From positions 372,001 to 436,000 of the forward strand of contig NZ_JBGUAY010000001.1 in assembly GCF_041821025.1 (NCBI RefSeq): 64,000 bases of DNA. Direction: 5' to 3'. A program made the position numbers and the translations under genes. The stretch is from Egicoccus sp. AB-alg6-2 (GTDB lineage Bacteria; Actinomycetota; Nitriliruptoria; Nitriliruptorales; Nitriliruptoraceae). Below are positions 35,613 through 44,396 of this stretch, in pieces (positions within the stretch are counted from its first letter, which is position 1; each line of letters starts with the position of its first letter). The notes beneath the pieces were generated by a model. It did no database searches, had not been told where the DNA came from, and saw only the letters and a program-made list of their open reading frames with translations.

Positions 35613-36425
35613 TTGGACGGCACCCTGGCGATCATCGGCACCGGACGCATCGGCGAAGCGCTGCTGCGTGGCCTGTTGCGCTCGGGGTGGGTGGAGCCGG
35701 CCCAGGTCGTGGTCACCGCCCGTCGCGACGAGCGGTGCGCGCAGCTCGCGGCCGAGCACGGGGTCAAGACGACCACCGACAACCGCGCCGCCGTCGAGGC
35801 CGCGGACGTGGTCCTGCTTGCGCTCAAGCCGCAGACGATCCTCGGCGTGGTGGCCGAGATCGGGGACGCCTTCCGGGCCGCGCAGACGGTGATCAGCGTG
35901 GCCGCTGGGACGCCGACCGCCGCGCTGCAGAACGCGACCCCGGAGGGGATCCCGTTCGTGCGCGTGATGACGAACACGCCGGTCCAGGTCGACGAGGCCA
36001 TGTCGGTGCTCTGCGCCGGTACCCACGCCGGCGAACGCGACCTCGACGTCGCCGAGGAGATCTTCTCCCACGTCGGCAGCGTGGTGCGCATGGGCGAGGA
36101 GCACCTCGACGCCGTCACGGCGCTGTCGGGGTCGGGGCCGGCGTACTTCTTTCTGCTGGCCGAGGCGATGATCGACGCCGGCATCCTGCTCGGTCTGCCG
36201 CGCGACGTGTCGAGCGAATTGATCATTCAGACCATGGTCGGCAGCGCGAAGATGTTGCGCGACACCGGCATGCACCCCGTCGAACTCCGGGAGATGGTCA
36301 CCTCGCCAGGGGGCACGACCATCGCCGCCATCCGGCAGCTCGAGACCTCCCGCGTCCGGGCCGCCTTCCTCGACGCGATCGAGGCCGCCAAGCTGCGCGG
36401 CGAACAACTCGCCCGAGGCGAATGA
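35613..36425 (+). CDS. proC: Pyrroline-5-carboxylate reductase
   Basis: A 270-residue enzyme of proline synthesis using NAD(P)H. The Rossmann motif is IIGTGRIGEALLRGLL, and the C-terminal signature ALSGSGPAYFFLLAEAMIDAGILLGL followed by LREMVTSPGGTT is complete. The start is a TTG at 35613 with GAGG upstream. A 7-bp inverted repeat CCTGTCG/CGACAGG (35580-35600) overlaps the leader. Confidence 0.94.
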   Translation: MDGTLAIIGTGRIGEALLRGLLRSGWVEPAQVVVTARRDERCAQLAAEHGVKTTTDNRAAVEAADVVLLALKPQTILGVVAEIGDAFRAAQTVISVAAGTPTAALQNATPEGIPFVRVMTNTPVQVDEAMSVLCAGTHAGERDLDVAEEIFSHVGSVVRMGEEHLDAVTALSGSGPAYFFLLAEAMIDAGILLGLPRDVSSELIIQTMVGSAKMLRDTGMHPVELREMVTSPGGTTIAAIRQLETSRVRAAFLDAIEAAKLRGEQLARGE

Positions 36426-36566
36426 CGGCGGGTCCCGGCGGGGCGCTGACCGCTCGGTACATGTGACGCGCCCTACGATGCCGGTGGTAGGTTCGGTCGT
36501 CGGGGGTTCACCACCTCGTACGCAAGGTGTCCGGATCCGACCACTGGTCGTGTGGAGGCAGCCGTT

Positions 36567-37307
36567 TTGAGCGATGCGCTCGTCGTCGTCGATGGCGTGA
36601 ACAAGTGGTTCGGTGACCTGCACGTGCTGCAGGACATCAACCTGTCCGTCGACCGTCGTGAGGTCGTCGTCGTGATCGGCCCGTCGGGGTCGGGCAAGTC
36701 CACCCTGTGTCGGACCATCAACCGGCTCGAGCCGATCGATTCCGGCACGATCCTGATCGACGGCGAGCCGCTGCCGGCCGAGGGCAAGGACCTCGCCCGC
36801 CTGCGCGCCGACGTCGGCATGGTGTTCCAGTCGTTCAACCTGTTCGCGCACAAGACCATCCTGCAGAACGTGACGCTGGGCCCGATCAAGGTGCGCGGCA
36901 AGTCCAAGCAGGAGGCCGAGACGCGGGCGATGGAGCTGCTCGAACGGGTCGGCATCGCCGAACAGGCCGACAAGATGCCGGCCCAGTTGTCCGGCGGCCA
37001 GCAGCAGCGGGTGGCGATCGCCCGCGCGTTGGCCATGGATCCCAAGGTCATGCTCTTCGACGAGCCGACCTCGGCACTCGATCCCGAAATGATCTCCGAG
37101 GTGCTCGACGTCATGCTCGAGCTCGCCGAGGAGGGCACGACGATGGTCGTCGTGACCCACGAGATGGGCTTCGCCCGCTCCGCCGCGCAACGCGTGGTGT
37201 TCATGGACGGGGGCCGGATCGTGGAGGAGAACACGCCCGAGAAGTTCTTCGGCGATCCGCAGACCGCCCGCGCCCAGGACTTCTTGTCCAAGATCCTCAA
37301 CCACTGA
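36567..37307 (+). CDS. gluA: Glutamate-type ABC importer ATPase
   Basis: A 246-residue ATPase with Walker [10 protein letters not shown], signature LSGGQQQR and Walker [13 protein letters not shown]. The sequence [25 protein letters not shown] is characteristic of polar amino-acid importers. I start at TTG 36567, because GGAGG stands 9 nt upstream; the GTG at 36552 would precede that site. TACGAT at 36474-36479 is a possible -10, leaving a leader of about 85 nt. First gene of a four-gene importer. Confidence 0.88.
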   Translation: MSDALVVVDGVNKWFGDLHVLQDINLSVDRREVVVVIGPSGSGKSTLCRTINRLEPIDSGTILIDGEPLPAEGKDLARLRADVGMVFQSFNLFAHKTILQNVTLGPIKVRGKSKQEAETRAMELLERVGIAEQADKMPAQLSGGQQQRVAIARALAMDPKVMLFDEPTSALDPEMISEVLDVMLELAEEGTTMVVVTHEMGFARSAAQRVVFMDGGRIVEENTPEKFFGDPQTARAQDFLSKILNH

Positions 37308-37382
37308 CCGGAGCGGGGCCGCTGGCCACGTTGCGGGGTGCCTGCATCCCGGCACCGAACTCGTAGAACCGAAGGGGAACAC

Positions 37383-38300
37383 ATGAAGATGCACACCAAG
37401 CGCTGGCGCATCGCGGCCGCGCTCGCCGCCGCCGCACTCGCGGCGACCGCCTGTGGCGACGACAACGGCGGCGACGCCGGTGGCGACACCGGTACCGACG
37501 GCGACGGCGAGACCTCTGCACCGGCCGAGCAGCCGGAGTTCGAAGAGGGCTCGACCATGGCCGAGATCCAGGAAGCCGGTGTCCTGCGGGTCGGCATCAA
37601 GTACGACCAGCCGCTGTTCGGCGTCAACACTCCCGGCGGTGTCGAGGGCTTCGACGCCGAGATCGCCAAGCTGATCGCCGAGGGCATCTGGGGCGAGGGC
37701 GGCGCGGACAACATCGAGTGGTCCGAGGCCGTGTCGGCCGTGCGCGAGCAGGTCCTCCAGGAGGACCAGGTCGACATCGTGGTCGCGACCTACACGATCA
37801 ACGACGACCGCAAGGAACTCGTCGGCTTCGCCGGTCCCTACTACCACGCCGGCCAGGACATCATGGTCGCCGAGGGCAACCCCGAGGGCATCGGCGGGAT
37901 CGACGACCTCAACGGCAAGACCGTCTGCTCGGCCGAGGGCTCGACCTCGATCGAGAACCTGCGCGAGATGGCACCGGACGCCGAGATCGTCGCCCTCGAC
38001 ACCTACTCGGCCTGCGCCGAGGAGCTGGCCCAGGGGCGTGTCGACGCCGTGTCGACCGACAACGTCATCCTGCTGGGCCTGATCGAGGAGCGCGGCGAGT
38101 TCGAACTCGTCGACAACCCGTTCACCGAGGAGCCCTACGGCATCGGCGTGCAGAAGGAAGCCGACGACTTCCGGATGTGGATCAACGACCGCCTCGAGGA
38201 GATCTACGACTCGGGCGAGTGGGCCGAGGCCTGGGAGTCGACCGCCGGCGCGATCGCGTCGACCCCCGAGCCGCCCGAGGTCGACCGCTACGAGCAGTGA
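37383..38300 (+). CDS. gluB: Glutamate-type ABC importer substrate-binding lipoprotein
   Basis: A 305-residue lipoprotein with signal peptide and lipobox ATAC (Cys near 24), then an acidic Gly/Asp tether and a family 3 solute-binding domain. Recognisable parts are LRVGIKYDQPLFG, VEGFDAEIAKLIAEGIW, and YTINDDRKELVGFAGPYYHAGQDIMV, which shapes the amino-acid pocket. It delivers the ligand to the two permeases. Glutamate is the likely ligand from family resemblance; glutamine or aspartate are possible. AAGGGG precedes the ATG. Confidence 0.88.
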   Translation: MKMHTKRWRIAAALAAAALAATACGDDNGGDAGGDTGTDGDGETSAPAEQPEFEEGSTMAEIQEAGVLRVGIKYDQPLFGVNTPGGVEGFDAEIAKLIAEGIWGEGGADNIEWSEAVSAVREQVLQEDQVDIVVATYTINDDRKELVGFAGPYYHAGQDIMVAEGNPEGIGGIDDLNGKTVCSAEGSTSIENLREMAPDAEIVALDTYSACAEELAQGRVDAVSTDNVILLGLIEERGEFELVDNPFTEEPYGIGVQKEADDFRMWINDRLEEIYDSGEWAEAWESTAGAIASTPEPPEVDRYEQ

Positions 38301-38371
38301 GTGACACGTCCGGGGTCGCCGGTGCCGGCGGCCCCGGACGATCGTGACGGTGCGGACGAGGGGAGGTGAAC

Positions 38372-39028
38372 GTGGGATTCGAGATCGCCGGCGAGCCGGT
38401 CTACCAGGCCCTGGTCTGGGCAGGCCTGCAGATGACCGTGAGGATCGCCGTCTTCTCGTACCTGCTGGCGTTCCTCATCGGCAACGTGATCGCGGCGATG
38501 CGCGTGTCACCGGTGCCGATCCTCCGGCGCATCGGCGCCATCTACACCGTGTACTTCCGCAACACCCCGCTGATCGTGCTCGCCATCCTGTTCTGGGTCG
38601 GCGGTGGCCGCGCGGGTTGGCCGTTCGGGCGTGTGACGACGGCGATCGTGGTGCTCGGGATGTACACCGGGGCCTACATCGCCGAGTCGTTGCGGTCGGG
38701 CATCAACGCCGTTCCCCCGGGTCAGGCTGAGGCCGCGCGAGCGATCGGCCTGCCGTTCACAGGCGTCGTCGGACGCATCGTGCTGCCACAGGCCATCCGG
38801 ACCGTCATCCCGCCACTTGGCAACCTCTGGATCGCGAACCTGAAGAACACCTCGGTGTTCCTGGTCATCGGCATCAATGAACTGACGCGCAGCGGCTACC
38901 GGATCGGGCTCGACAGCAGCCGCTACGTCGCGGCGCTGAGCATCGTGGGCGTCGTCTACCTGCTCCTCGTCTACGGCTCGGCGCAGGTCATCAAACTGCT
39001 CGAACGTCGCCTGGAGATCGCCCGGTGA
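38372..39028 (+). CDS. gluC: Glutamate-type ABC importer permease 1
   Basis: A 218-residue permease with five to six helices. The EAA coupling motif is PPGQAEAARAIGLPFTGVVGRIVLPQAIRTVIPPLGN. YFRNTPLIVLAILFWVG is typical of the HisMQ family. GTG 38372 is chosen for its GGAGGTG Shine-Dalgarno 5-8 nt upstream. It follows the binding protein after 71 nt. Confidence 0.9.
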   Translation: MGFEIAGEPVYQALVWAGLQMTVRIAVFSYLLAFLIGNVIAAMRVSPVPILRRIGAIYTVYFRNTPLIVLAILFWVGGGRAGWPFGRVTTAIVVLGMYTGAYIAESLRSGINAVPPGQAEAARAIGLPFTGVVGRIVLPQAIRTVIPPLGNLWIANLKNTSVFLVIGINELTRSGYRIGLDSSRYVAALSIVGVVYLLLVYGSAQVIKLLERRLEIAR

Positions 39029-39053
39029 CGGCCGGTCCCGAGAGGAGGACGCG

Positions 39054-39968
39054 ATGAGCGCCACGCTGGTCGAAGAACTCGGCCCGCGCGGACGTCAGCG
39101 CGTCCGCATCGCGACGATCGCGTCGCTCATCGTCTTCGCCCTGTTCGTGGCCTGGCTGATCTGGCGACTCGCCGATCAGGGGCAGTTCGAGGGCCGTCTC
39201 TGGGCGCAGTTCGTGGACTTCGAGTCCGAGTGGCCCCAGTTCCTCGTCGGTGGCCTGTGGGGCACCTTCCGGGCCGCGGTCGGCGCCATGGTCATCGCTG
39301 CCGTGCTGGGGTTGGTGCTCGCCCTGGGTCGACTGTCGCGGACGAAGCCGGTCCGGTTGGGCTGCGGTTTCCTCATCGACGTCCTGCGCGGACCACCGGT
39401 CCTGCTGATGATCTTCATCGCCTACTACGCGATTCCGCAGCTGCTGCCCGGCGACCTCGGAAGGACCATCGGGCGCGAGCCGCTCTACGCCCTCGTCTTG
39501 GGCCTGTCGCTGTACAACATGGCGGTCCTGGCCGAGATCTACCGCGCGGGCATCCTCTCGCTCGACCGCGGCCAGAGCGAGGCCGCCTATTCGGTGGGCA
39601 TGACCTACTGGCAGGCGATGGGCACCGTGATCCTGCCGCAGGCCCTTCGCCGCATGGTCCCCGCCATCCTGGCGCAGCTGGCCACGCTCACCAAGGACAC
39701 CTCGCTCGGCTACATCATCACGGTCAGCGACGACCTCATGGGCCGCGGGCGCTCGTTCGTGCAGGGCAGCCCGATCAACGATCTGCAGACGTGGTTCGTC
39801 GTCGGCCTGATCTACTTCGCCCTCATCTGGAGCCTCACGCGACTCGCCCGCCGGCTCGAGACGCAGCAACGCACCAAGCTCGGCGCCTCCCAGATGCAGG
39901 TCGCCGGCGGCGAGGCCGATCTCGACGGCCTCGCGATCGACGAGGACGCCGCCGAGGCCCAGGCCTGA
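39054..39968 (+). CDS. gluD: Glutamate-type ABC importer permease 2
   Basis: A 304-residue permease with an extra N-terminal helix (about 20-40) before the HisM-type core. The EAA motif is RGQSEAAYSVGMTYWQAMGTVILPQALRRMVPAILAQ. The C-terminal tail is acidic. AGAGGAGG precedes the ATG. It completes the importer. Confidence 0.9.
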   Translation: MSATLVEELGPRGRQRVRIATIASLIVFALFVAWLIWRLADQGQFEGRLWAQFVDFESEWPQFLVGGLWGTFRAAVGAMVIAAVLGLVLALGRLSRTKPVRLGCGFLIDVLRGPPVLLMIFIAYYAIPQLLPGDLGRTIGREPLYALVLGLSLYNMAVLAEIYRAGILSLDRGQSEAAYSVGMTYWQAMGTVILPQALRRMVPAILAQLATLTKDTSLGYIITVSDDLMGRGRSFVQGSPINDLQTWFVVGLIYFALIWSLTRLARRLETQQRTKLGASQMQVAGGEADLDGLAIDEDAAEAQA

Positions 39969-39993
39969 GCTGCCGGGCCGTTGCGCCGGGTCG

Positions 39994-41274
39994 CTATCTC
40001 GTGAAGGTGGCGACCGTCTCGACGTGGTGCGTCATCGGGAACAGGTCCAACGGCTGCGCCCCGGCGAGGCGGTAGCCACCGGCGACCAGCATCTTCGCGT
40101 CGCGGGCCAGCGCGGCCGGGTCGCAGGCGACGTACACGATCGTCGCCGGTGCCAGCGCGACCAGGTCACGCACGACGTCCTCGCCGGCGCCGTCGCGTGG
40201 GGGGTCGAGCACGACGACGTCGGGTGGATCGGTCGGAGCGTCACCGGAACGGGACGTACGCAGGAACCGGTGCACGCCCTCGGCCCGCACCTCGACCGCA
40301 AGGCCGGCATCGTCGGCGTTGCGGCTGGCCCACGCGGCGGCCTCCTCGTGGCCCTCGACCGCCACGACCTCGGCTCCGGCGGCCGCCAGCGGCAGCGACA
40401 AGAGTCCGACGCCGGCGTACAGGTCCCACACCAACGCGCCTTCGACCCCGCCGGTCGCGGGCTCGGCGACCGCGGCGAGGACCTCGCGCACGAGCGCCGC
40501 GGCACCCGCGGTGTTGTTCTGGAAGAAGGCGGTGGCGTCGAACCGGTAGTGGAAGCCGGCGACGCCCTCGGTCAGCACGCCGTCACCGCGCATCGCGACG
40601 GTGGTGCCGTCCGGCTGCTCGAGCAGGAGGTCGAAGGTGCCTTCGGGGAGCTCGAGGCCGCCGGGTCCCGGGGCGAGCACCACGGCGCGGGTGTCCCCGT
40701 GTGCCCGGACGGTCACCTCGGACGCGCTGGTCGTGCCGATCTCGGTGGCGACCGCCACCACGTCGGCGCTCAGGGCGCGGCATCCGGCGGCCGGCAGCAC
40801 GTCGTGGCTGCCCGGCAGGAAGAATCCCAGCCGACCGTCCCCGTCGACGTGGAAGCGGGCGCGGTTGCGGTAACCGACCGCCGGACCGACCTCCAGGGCG
40901 TCCGCGACCGGTGGGGCGTCCAGTCCACCCAGTCGCTGCAGTTGCTCGCGCACGACGCGCGTCTTCAGCCGGAGTTGGCCGGCCGGCGTGACGTGCTCGA
41001 GGTCGCACCCCCCACACCGGTGCCGCTGTGGGTCGTCCTCGGCGGCACGGAGGTCGCTGCCCGTCAGCACCTCGACGAGTTCCGCCCGGGCCCACCGCTT
41101 GCGGTCGTCGACGACGCGCAGTGCCACGCGTTCGCCCGGCAGCGCGCCGGGGACGAAGACGGCCTTTCCCTCGATTCGCGCGACGCCCTCGCCGCCGTGC
41201 GTGAAGCCGTCGATCGCGGCCTCCTGCACCTCGCGCGAGAGGGGAATGCGCTTCGTACCGGGGGCGCGGCTCAT
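39994..41274 (-). CDS. RlmD/TrmA-type 23S rRNA (uracil-5-)-methyltransferase
   Basis: A 426-residue protein: N-terminal TRAM domain (IDGFTHGGEGVARIEGKAVFVPGALPGE), a linker with C87 and C90 (HRCGGCDLEH), then the SAM domain with DLYAGVGLLSLPLA, VVLDPPRDGAG and the catalytic Cys in VACDPAALARD. It methylates U in 23S rRNA or tRNA. The usual Fe-S quartet is C-x5-C-x2-C plus one; here the first cysteine of that set appears to be missing, so the cluster may be absent or differently bound. The ATG overlaps the preceding lipoprotein stop as ATGA. Confidence 0.86.
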   Translation of the reverse strand: MSRAPGTKRIPLSREVQEAAIDGFTHGGEGVARIEGKAVFVPGALPGERVALRVVDDRKRWARAELVEVLTGSDLRAAEDDPQRHRCGGCDLEHVTPAGQLRLKTRVVREQLQRLGGLDAPPVADALEVGPAVGYRNRARFHVDGDGRLGFFLPGSHDVLPAAGCRALSADVVAVATEIGTTSASEVTVRAHGDTRAVVLAPGPGGLELPEGTFDLLLEQPDGTTVAMRGDGVLTEGVAGFHYRFDATAFFQNNTAGAAALVREVLAAVAEPATGGVEGALVWDLYAGVGLLSLPLAAAGAEVVAVEGHEEAAAWASRNADDAGLAVEVRAEGVHRFLRTSRSGDAPTDPPDVVVLDPPRDGAGEDVVRDLVALAPATIVYVACDPAALARDAKMLVAGGYRLAGAQPLDLFPMTHHVETVATFTR

Positions 41275-42014
41275 GAGGAGGTCTCGCGATCGCCGTCGGC
41301 CAGGTCACCGAGGGCGGCCTCGAGCGCGGCCACGGCGAAGTCGAGGTGCGTGGCGCCGCGTTCGGCGTAGGCGGTCACCTCGTCGATGGAGTCCGCTTCC
41401 GCCGCCAGCATCGTCCAGGCGATGGCACGCGTGCCCTCGCCGGGCAGTTCGCGCACCGCGGCCTCGGTGGTGTGCAGGTCACCGCCGCCGGAGGCGACCT
41501 CGCCGGCCAGGGCGAGCAGTCCGGCGGGGTCCCGCTGCCAGGCCCCGAGGTCACCCGCGAGCGGATCACGCAGCGCGTCCGCCACGTTGCGCCCGATGGT
41601 GCCACCGGCGTCGTTGGCGGCCGTGAGGGCGAGCGTGAAGGCGTCGTCCGCCTCGCCGCTGCCACCGCGCTGCTCGCTGGTGACGCTCGGAAAGACCGGC
41701 CGCCCCTCGGCGAGGTCCGCACCCGCGTCGGCGACCAGATGGGCCAGGGCCTCGTCGGCGGCCTGTCGTGCGGGGGCCAACTGCTCGGCACCGGCCGCTT
41801 CGACCAGGCGGTCGCGCGCGACTTCGAGCGAGGCCAGCAGGTCACGCGTGGCGTCGATCAGGTCCTCGCGCGCCGGCTCGGGGGTGGCGATCTCGGCGGG
41901 AGCCTCGGTCGCCTCGGCCTCCGGCTGGTCGGACAGTCGCGGCTCGGCACAGGCGATCAGACCTGCGGTCAGCAGGAGCAGGGCAGACAGGACGGTGGCA
42001 CGCATGGGCCTCAT
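41271..42014 (-). CDS. Predicted lipoprotein of unknown function
   Basis: A 247-residue protein with signal peptide and lipobox LIAC (C22), an acidic Ala/Glu/Pro tether to about residue 50, and then a helical domain rich in Ala and Asp. I do not recognise a family. It contains regular segments such as LIDATRDLLASLEVARDRLVEAAG that may form a helical bundle. The start at 42014 overlaps the prmA stop as ATGA; a second ATG three codons later is possible. It sits between two methyltransferase genes and is surely cotranscribed with them. Confidence 0.72.
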   Translation of the reverse strand: MRPMRATVLSALLLLTAGLIACAEPRLSDQPEAEATEAPAEIATPEPAREDLIDATRDLLASLEVARDRLVEAAGAEQLAPARQAADEALAHLVADAGADLAEGRPVFPSVTSEQRGGSGEADDAFTLALTAANDAGGTIGRNVADALRDPLAGDLGAWQRDPAGLLALAGEVASGGGDLHTTEAAVRELPGEGTRAIAWTMLAAEADSIDEVTAYAERGATHLDFAVAALEAALGDLADGDRETSS

Positions 42015-42895
42015 CCTCGCGGATCGGGCGGGTCCGGCGCCACCTCGACTGCACGGCCGGCCGGGCGGCCGGCGTCGTCGCGATGCCCCGACACCGCCAC
42101 CCAGCCGTCGCGCGCGCGTGTGGTCTCGACGACCAGTCCGGCGGCCACGAGTGGTTCCAGGGCGACGTGCTGGCGTTCGACCGTGATGCCGCTGACGATC
42201 AGGTTGCGCCGCGCGCCGGTGACGAGCGCTTCGGCGAGGTCGGCGACCACGTCGGTGACCAGGTTCGCCACCACCACGTCCACCCGCCGCTCGAGCGCCT
42301 CGACGCTGCCGACCGCGGCGTCGAGCACGACACCGTTGAGGGCGGCGTTGTCGCCGGTCACCTCGACGGCGTCGGGATCGATGTCCACCGCCGTCACCCG
42401 CGCGCCCAGCCGCGCGGCGGCGATGGCCAGGACGCCGGTTCCACACCCGATGTCGGCCACCTCGAGGCCCTCCAGCGCGGTGCCGTCGTGACGGTGCGCG
42501 GCGAGCTCATCGAGCAGTTCCAGGCACAGCACCGTGGTCGCGTGGTGGCCGGTACCGAACGCCCGTCCGGGGTCGAGCACCAACGTCAGCTCGTCGGGGG
42601 CGGGGCGATGATCCTGGGCGAGCCAGGTGGGCACGACGGCGAAGCGGCCAGCGTGCACGGGGCGGATGGTCGCCTTCCAGGCGGCCTGCCAGTCATGGTC
42701 GGGCTCCACCGCCCACGACCCTCCGGGGGGCACCGCGTCGGTCGGGGCGTCGAACCAGGCCACGAGCCCGGTCGGTCGCTCCCAGACGCCGTGCGCGCCG
42801 GCGGCCCACAGCCGCGCGGCGGCCACCTCGGCCGATCCCGGATCGGTGGGCAGCTCGTAGCGCGCGGTGGCACGGGTGGCGGGTTCGGAGGTCAT
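42011..42895 (-). CDS. prmA: Ribosomal protein L11 methyltransferase
   Basis: A 294-residue SAM enzyme that trimethylates lysines and the N-terminus of L11. The signature DPGRAFGTGHHATTVLCLELLDEL is complete, followed by SAM motif I ADIGCGTGVLAIAAARLGA and VANLVTDVVADL at motif IV. The N-terminal substrate domain is present but short. It is the first of three overlapping genes. Confidence 0.9.
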   Translation of the reverse strand: MTSEPATRATARYELPTDPGSAEVAAARLWAAGAHGVWERPTGLVAWFDAPTDAVPPGGSWAVEPDHDWQAAWKATIRPVHAGRFAVVPTWLAQDHRPAPDELTLVLDPGRAFGTGHHATTVLCLELLDELAAHRHDGTALEGLEVADIGCGTGVLAIAAARLGARVTAVDIDPDAVEVTGDNAALNGVVLDAAVGSVEALERRVDVVVANLVTDVVADLAEALVTGARRNLIVSGITVERQHVALEPLVAAGLVVETTRARDGWVAVSGHRDDAGRPAGRAVEVAPDPPDPRG

Positions 42896-42929
42896 GGAGA
42901 AGGCCTCGCGATCCGGCTTCGGACATGGA

Positions 42930-42964
42930 GCGGCCCCGTGCGACGGGGGGACACACGGGGCCGC
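42930..42964 (-). terminator. Hairpin between the AI-2E permease gene and prmA
   Basis: A perfect 11-bp stem GCGGCCCCGTG (42930-42940) with complement 42954-42964 and a G-rich 13-nt loop. It lies 54 nt after the stop of the minus-strand permease gene and 34 nt before prmA. It is best read as that gene's terminator, although it could also fold in the prmA leader. Confidence 0.7.
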
Positions 42965-43018
42965 GAATGACCCTTGCGGATCATGTACGGAGTCTACACG
43001 TCCACTCGCTTCGCGCCA

Positions 43019-44299
43019 TTAGTTCCCGGCGAAGTCGTCCGAAGGTCCACCAGCTTTGTCCGGTCGGCCAGGACGATCCGGCCCGTCGCGCCCGGGCCGG
43101 GCGGCGTCACCCTCGTCGAGAAGGCCCGCAGGGGACGCGTTGGGCCCGAGTTCGAGCAGGTGGTGGTGAAGGACCTCGTACTCCTCGCCGGACGCACTGA
43201 TCAGCGCCGTCACGATCGCGACGGCCGGTAGGGCGAGCAGCGCACCGGTCGCCCCCGCCAACGCGCCCCCCGCGAGCACCGACATGAAGGCGATGGCGGG
43301 GTGCAACTCGAGCGTCGTCGCCGTGATCCGGGGGACGACGAGGTAGTTCTCGATCTGCTGGTAGACCACGATGGCGAGCAGCACCCAGATCGCCTGGCCG
43401 GTCGATTCGGCCAGGGCGACCACCAGCGGCAGGAAGCCGGCAAGGTAGGTACCGATGGCCGGGATCAACGACGACACGATGCCGACCCAGATGCCGAGCG
43501 CCAGGGCGTAGTCGACCCCGATGGCGGTGAACACGGCGACGTGGAAGATCGCCGAGGCGATGGCCGTCAGCACCCGGCTGTAGACGTAGCCGCCGGTCTT
43601 CGCGATCGCCAGCTCCCACAGGCCGAGCACCCGGACCTGGTCGTGGGGCTCCAGGCGGCTCGCCAGCCGTTGCCGCAGCCGGGGACCGTCGGCGACGAGA
43701 TAGAAGGTGACCAGGGCGATCGTCGCGGTCTGGAACAGCCCACCGAGCAGCGTCTGCCCGACGCCGACGGCGCCGCGCCCGACGACGGCGGCCGAGTCGG
43801 CCACCCGCCGCGGGAGCTCGCGCTGCTGCTCGTCGAGCCAGTCGGCCACCGCATTGCCGAGATCCGCGGGCAGGAGTTGCTCGGCGCGCTGCGACAGGTC
43901 GCCGAGCAGGGTCGGTCCTGCGGACAGCAGGTTGCGCACCTGGTCCACCACGAGGTTGGCCATCGCGTAGAAGAAGCCGCCCAGCAGCAGGATCAGGCCG
44001 AGGAACACGATCCAGGTTCCGAACCCGCGGCGGAGCCCCCTCCGCGCCATCCACTGCACCGCCGGCTCCATCGCGAAGGACAGGAACAGCGACACCACCA
44101 GGATGACGATCAGGCTCTGCACGCGGCCGAGGACGGCGGTGACCCCCTGCGCGAGCAGCAGGCCGATGGCCACGCCGAACGCGATCGGCAGCGTGCGTCC
44201 CGGCACCCAGCTGCGGGGTCGCCACCCCCACAGGTCGGAGACGGCCTCGGGGGTGCCGTCGTCGGCCGCGGAACCGCCGCGTGGCGTCGTCTCGTCCAT
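43019..44299 (-). CDS. AI-2E family transporter (PerM-like permease)
   Basis: A 426-residue protein with about eight membrane helices and the long central amphipathic region (about 120-200) typical of the TqsA/PerM family. Conserved parts are LFLSFAMEPAVQWMARRGLRRG, VGIVSSLIPAIGTYLAGFLPLVVA and QQIENYLVVPRITATTLELHPAIAFMSVLAGGAL. Members export AI-2 or exchange ions; the substrate here is unknown. A -10 box TACGCT (44312-44307) lies 7 nt before the ATG, so the transcript is probably leaderless. Confidence 0.87.
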   Translation of the reverse strand: MDETTPRGGSAADDGTPEAVSDLWGWRPRSWVPGRTLPIAFGVAIGLLLAQGVTAVLGRVQSLIVILVVSLFLSFAMEPAVQWMARRGLRRGFGTWIVFLGLILLLGGFFYAMANLVVDQVRNLLSAGPTLLGDLSQRAEQLLPADLGNAVADWLDEQQRELPRRVADSAAVVGRGAVGVGQTLLGGLFQTATIALVTFYLVADGPRLRQRLASRLEPHDQVRVLGLWELAIAKTGGYVYSRVLTAIASAIFHVAVFTAIGVDYALALGIWVGIVSSLIPAIGTYLAGFLPLVVALAESTGQAIWVLLAIVVYQQIENYLVVPRITATTLELHPAIAFMSVLAGGALAGATGALLALPAVAIVTALISASGEEYEVLHHHLLELGPNASPAGLLDEGDAARPGRDGPDRPGRPDKAGGPSDDFAGN

Positions 44300-44312
44300 T
44301 GCGGCCAGCGTA
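44300..44312 (-). promoter_or_regulatory. Leaderless promoter of the AI-2E permease gene
   Basis: On the minus strand TACGCT (44312-44307) is followed by GGCCGCA and then the ATG at 44299. A spacing of 7 nt from the -10 box to the start codon puts the transcription start at or beside the A of ATG. No Shine-Dalgarno is present. Confidence 0.6.
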
Positions 44313-44396
44313 GGCGGTCGGGCCCTCGCCGGGCCGGCAGGAGGACGGGCCGTCTGCCGCCGCCGATAGGCTCCCGCCGTCCTCGACCCCTGGTGT

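Noticed and set aside
35460-37847. A 795-codon minus-strand frame over proC and the importer genes
   Set aside because: It crosses several well-supported plus-strand genes and has no recognisable domain.
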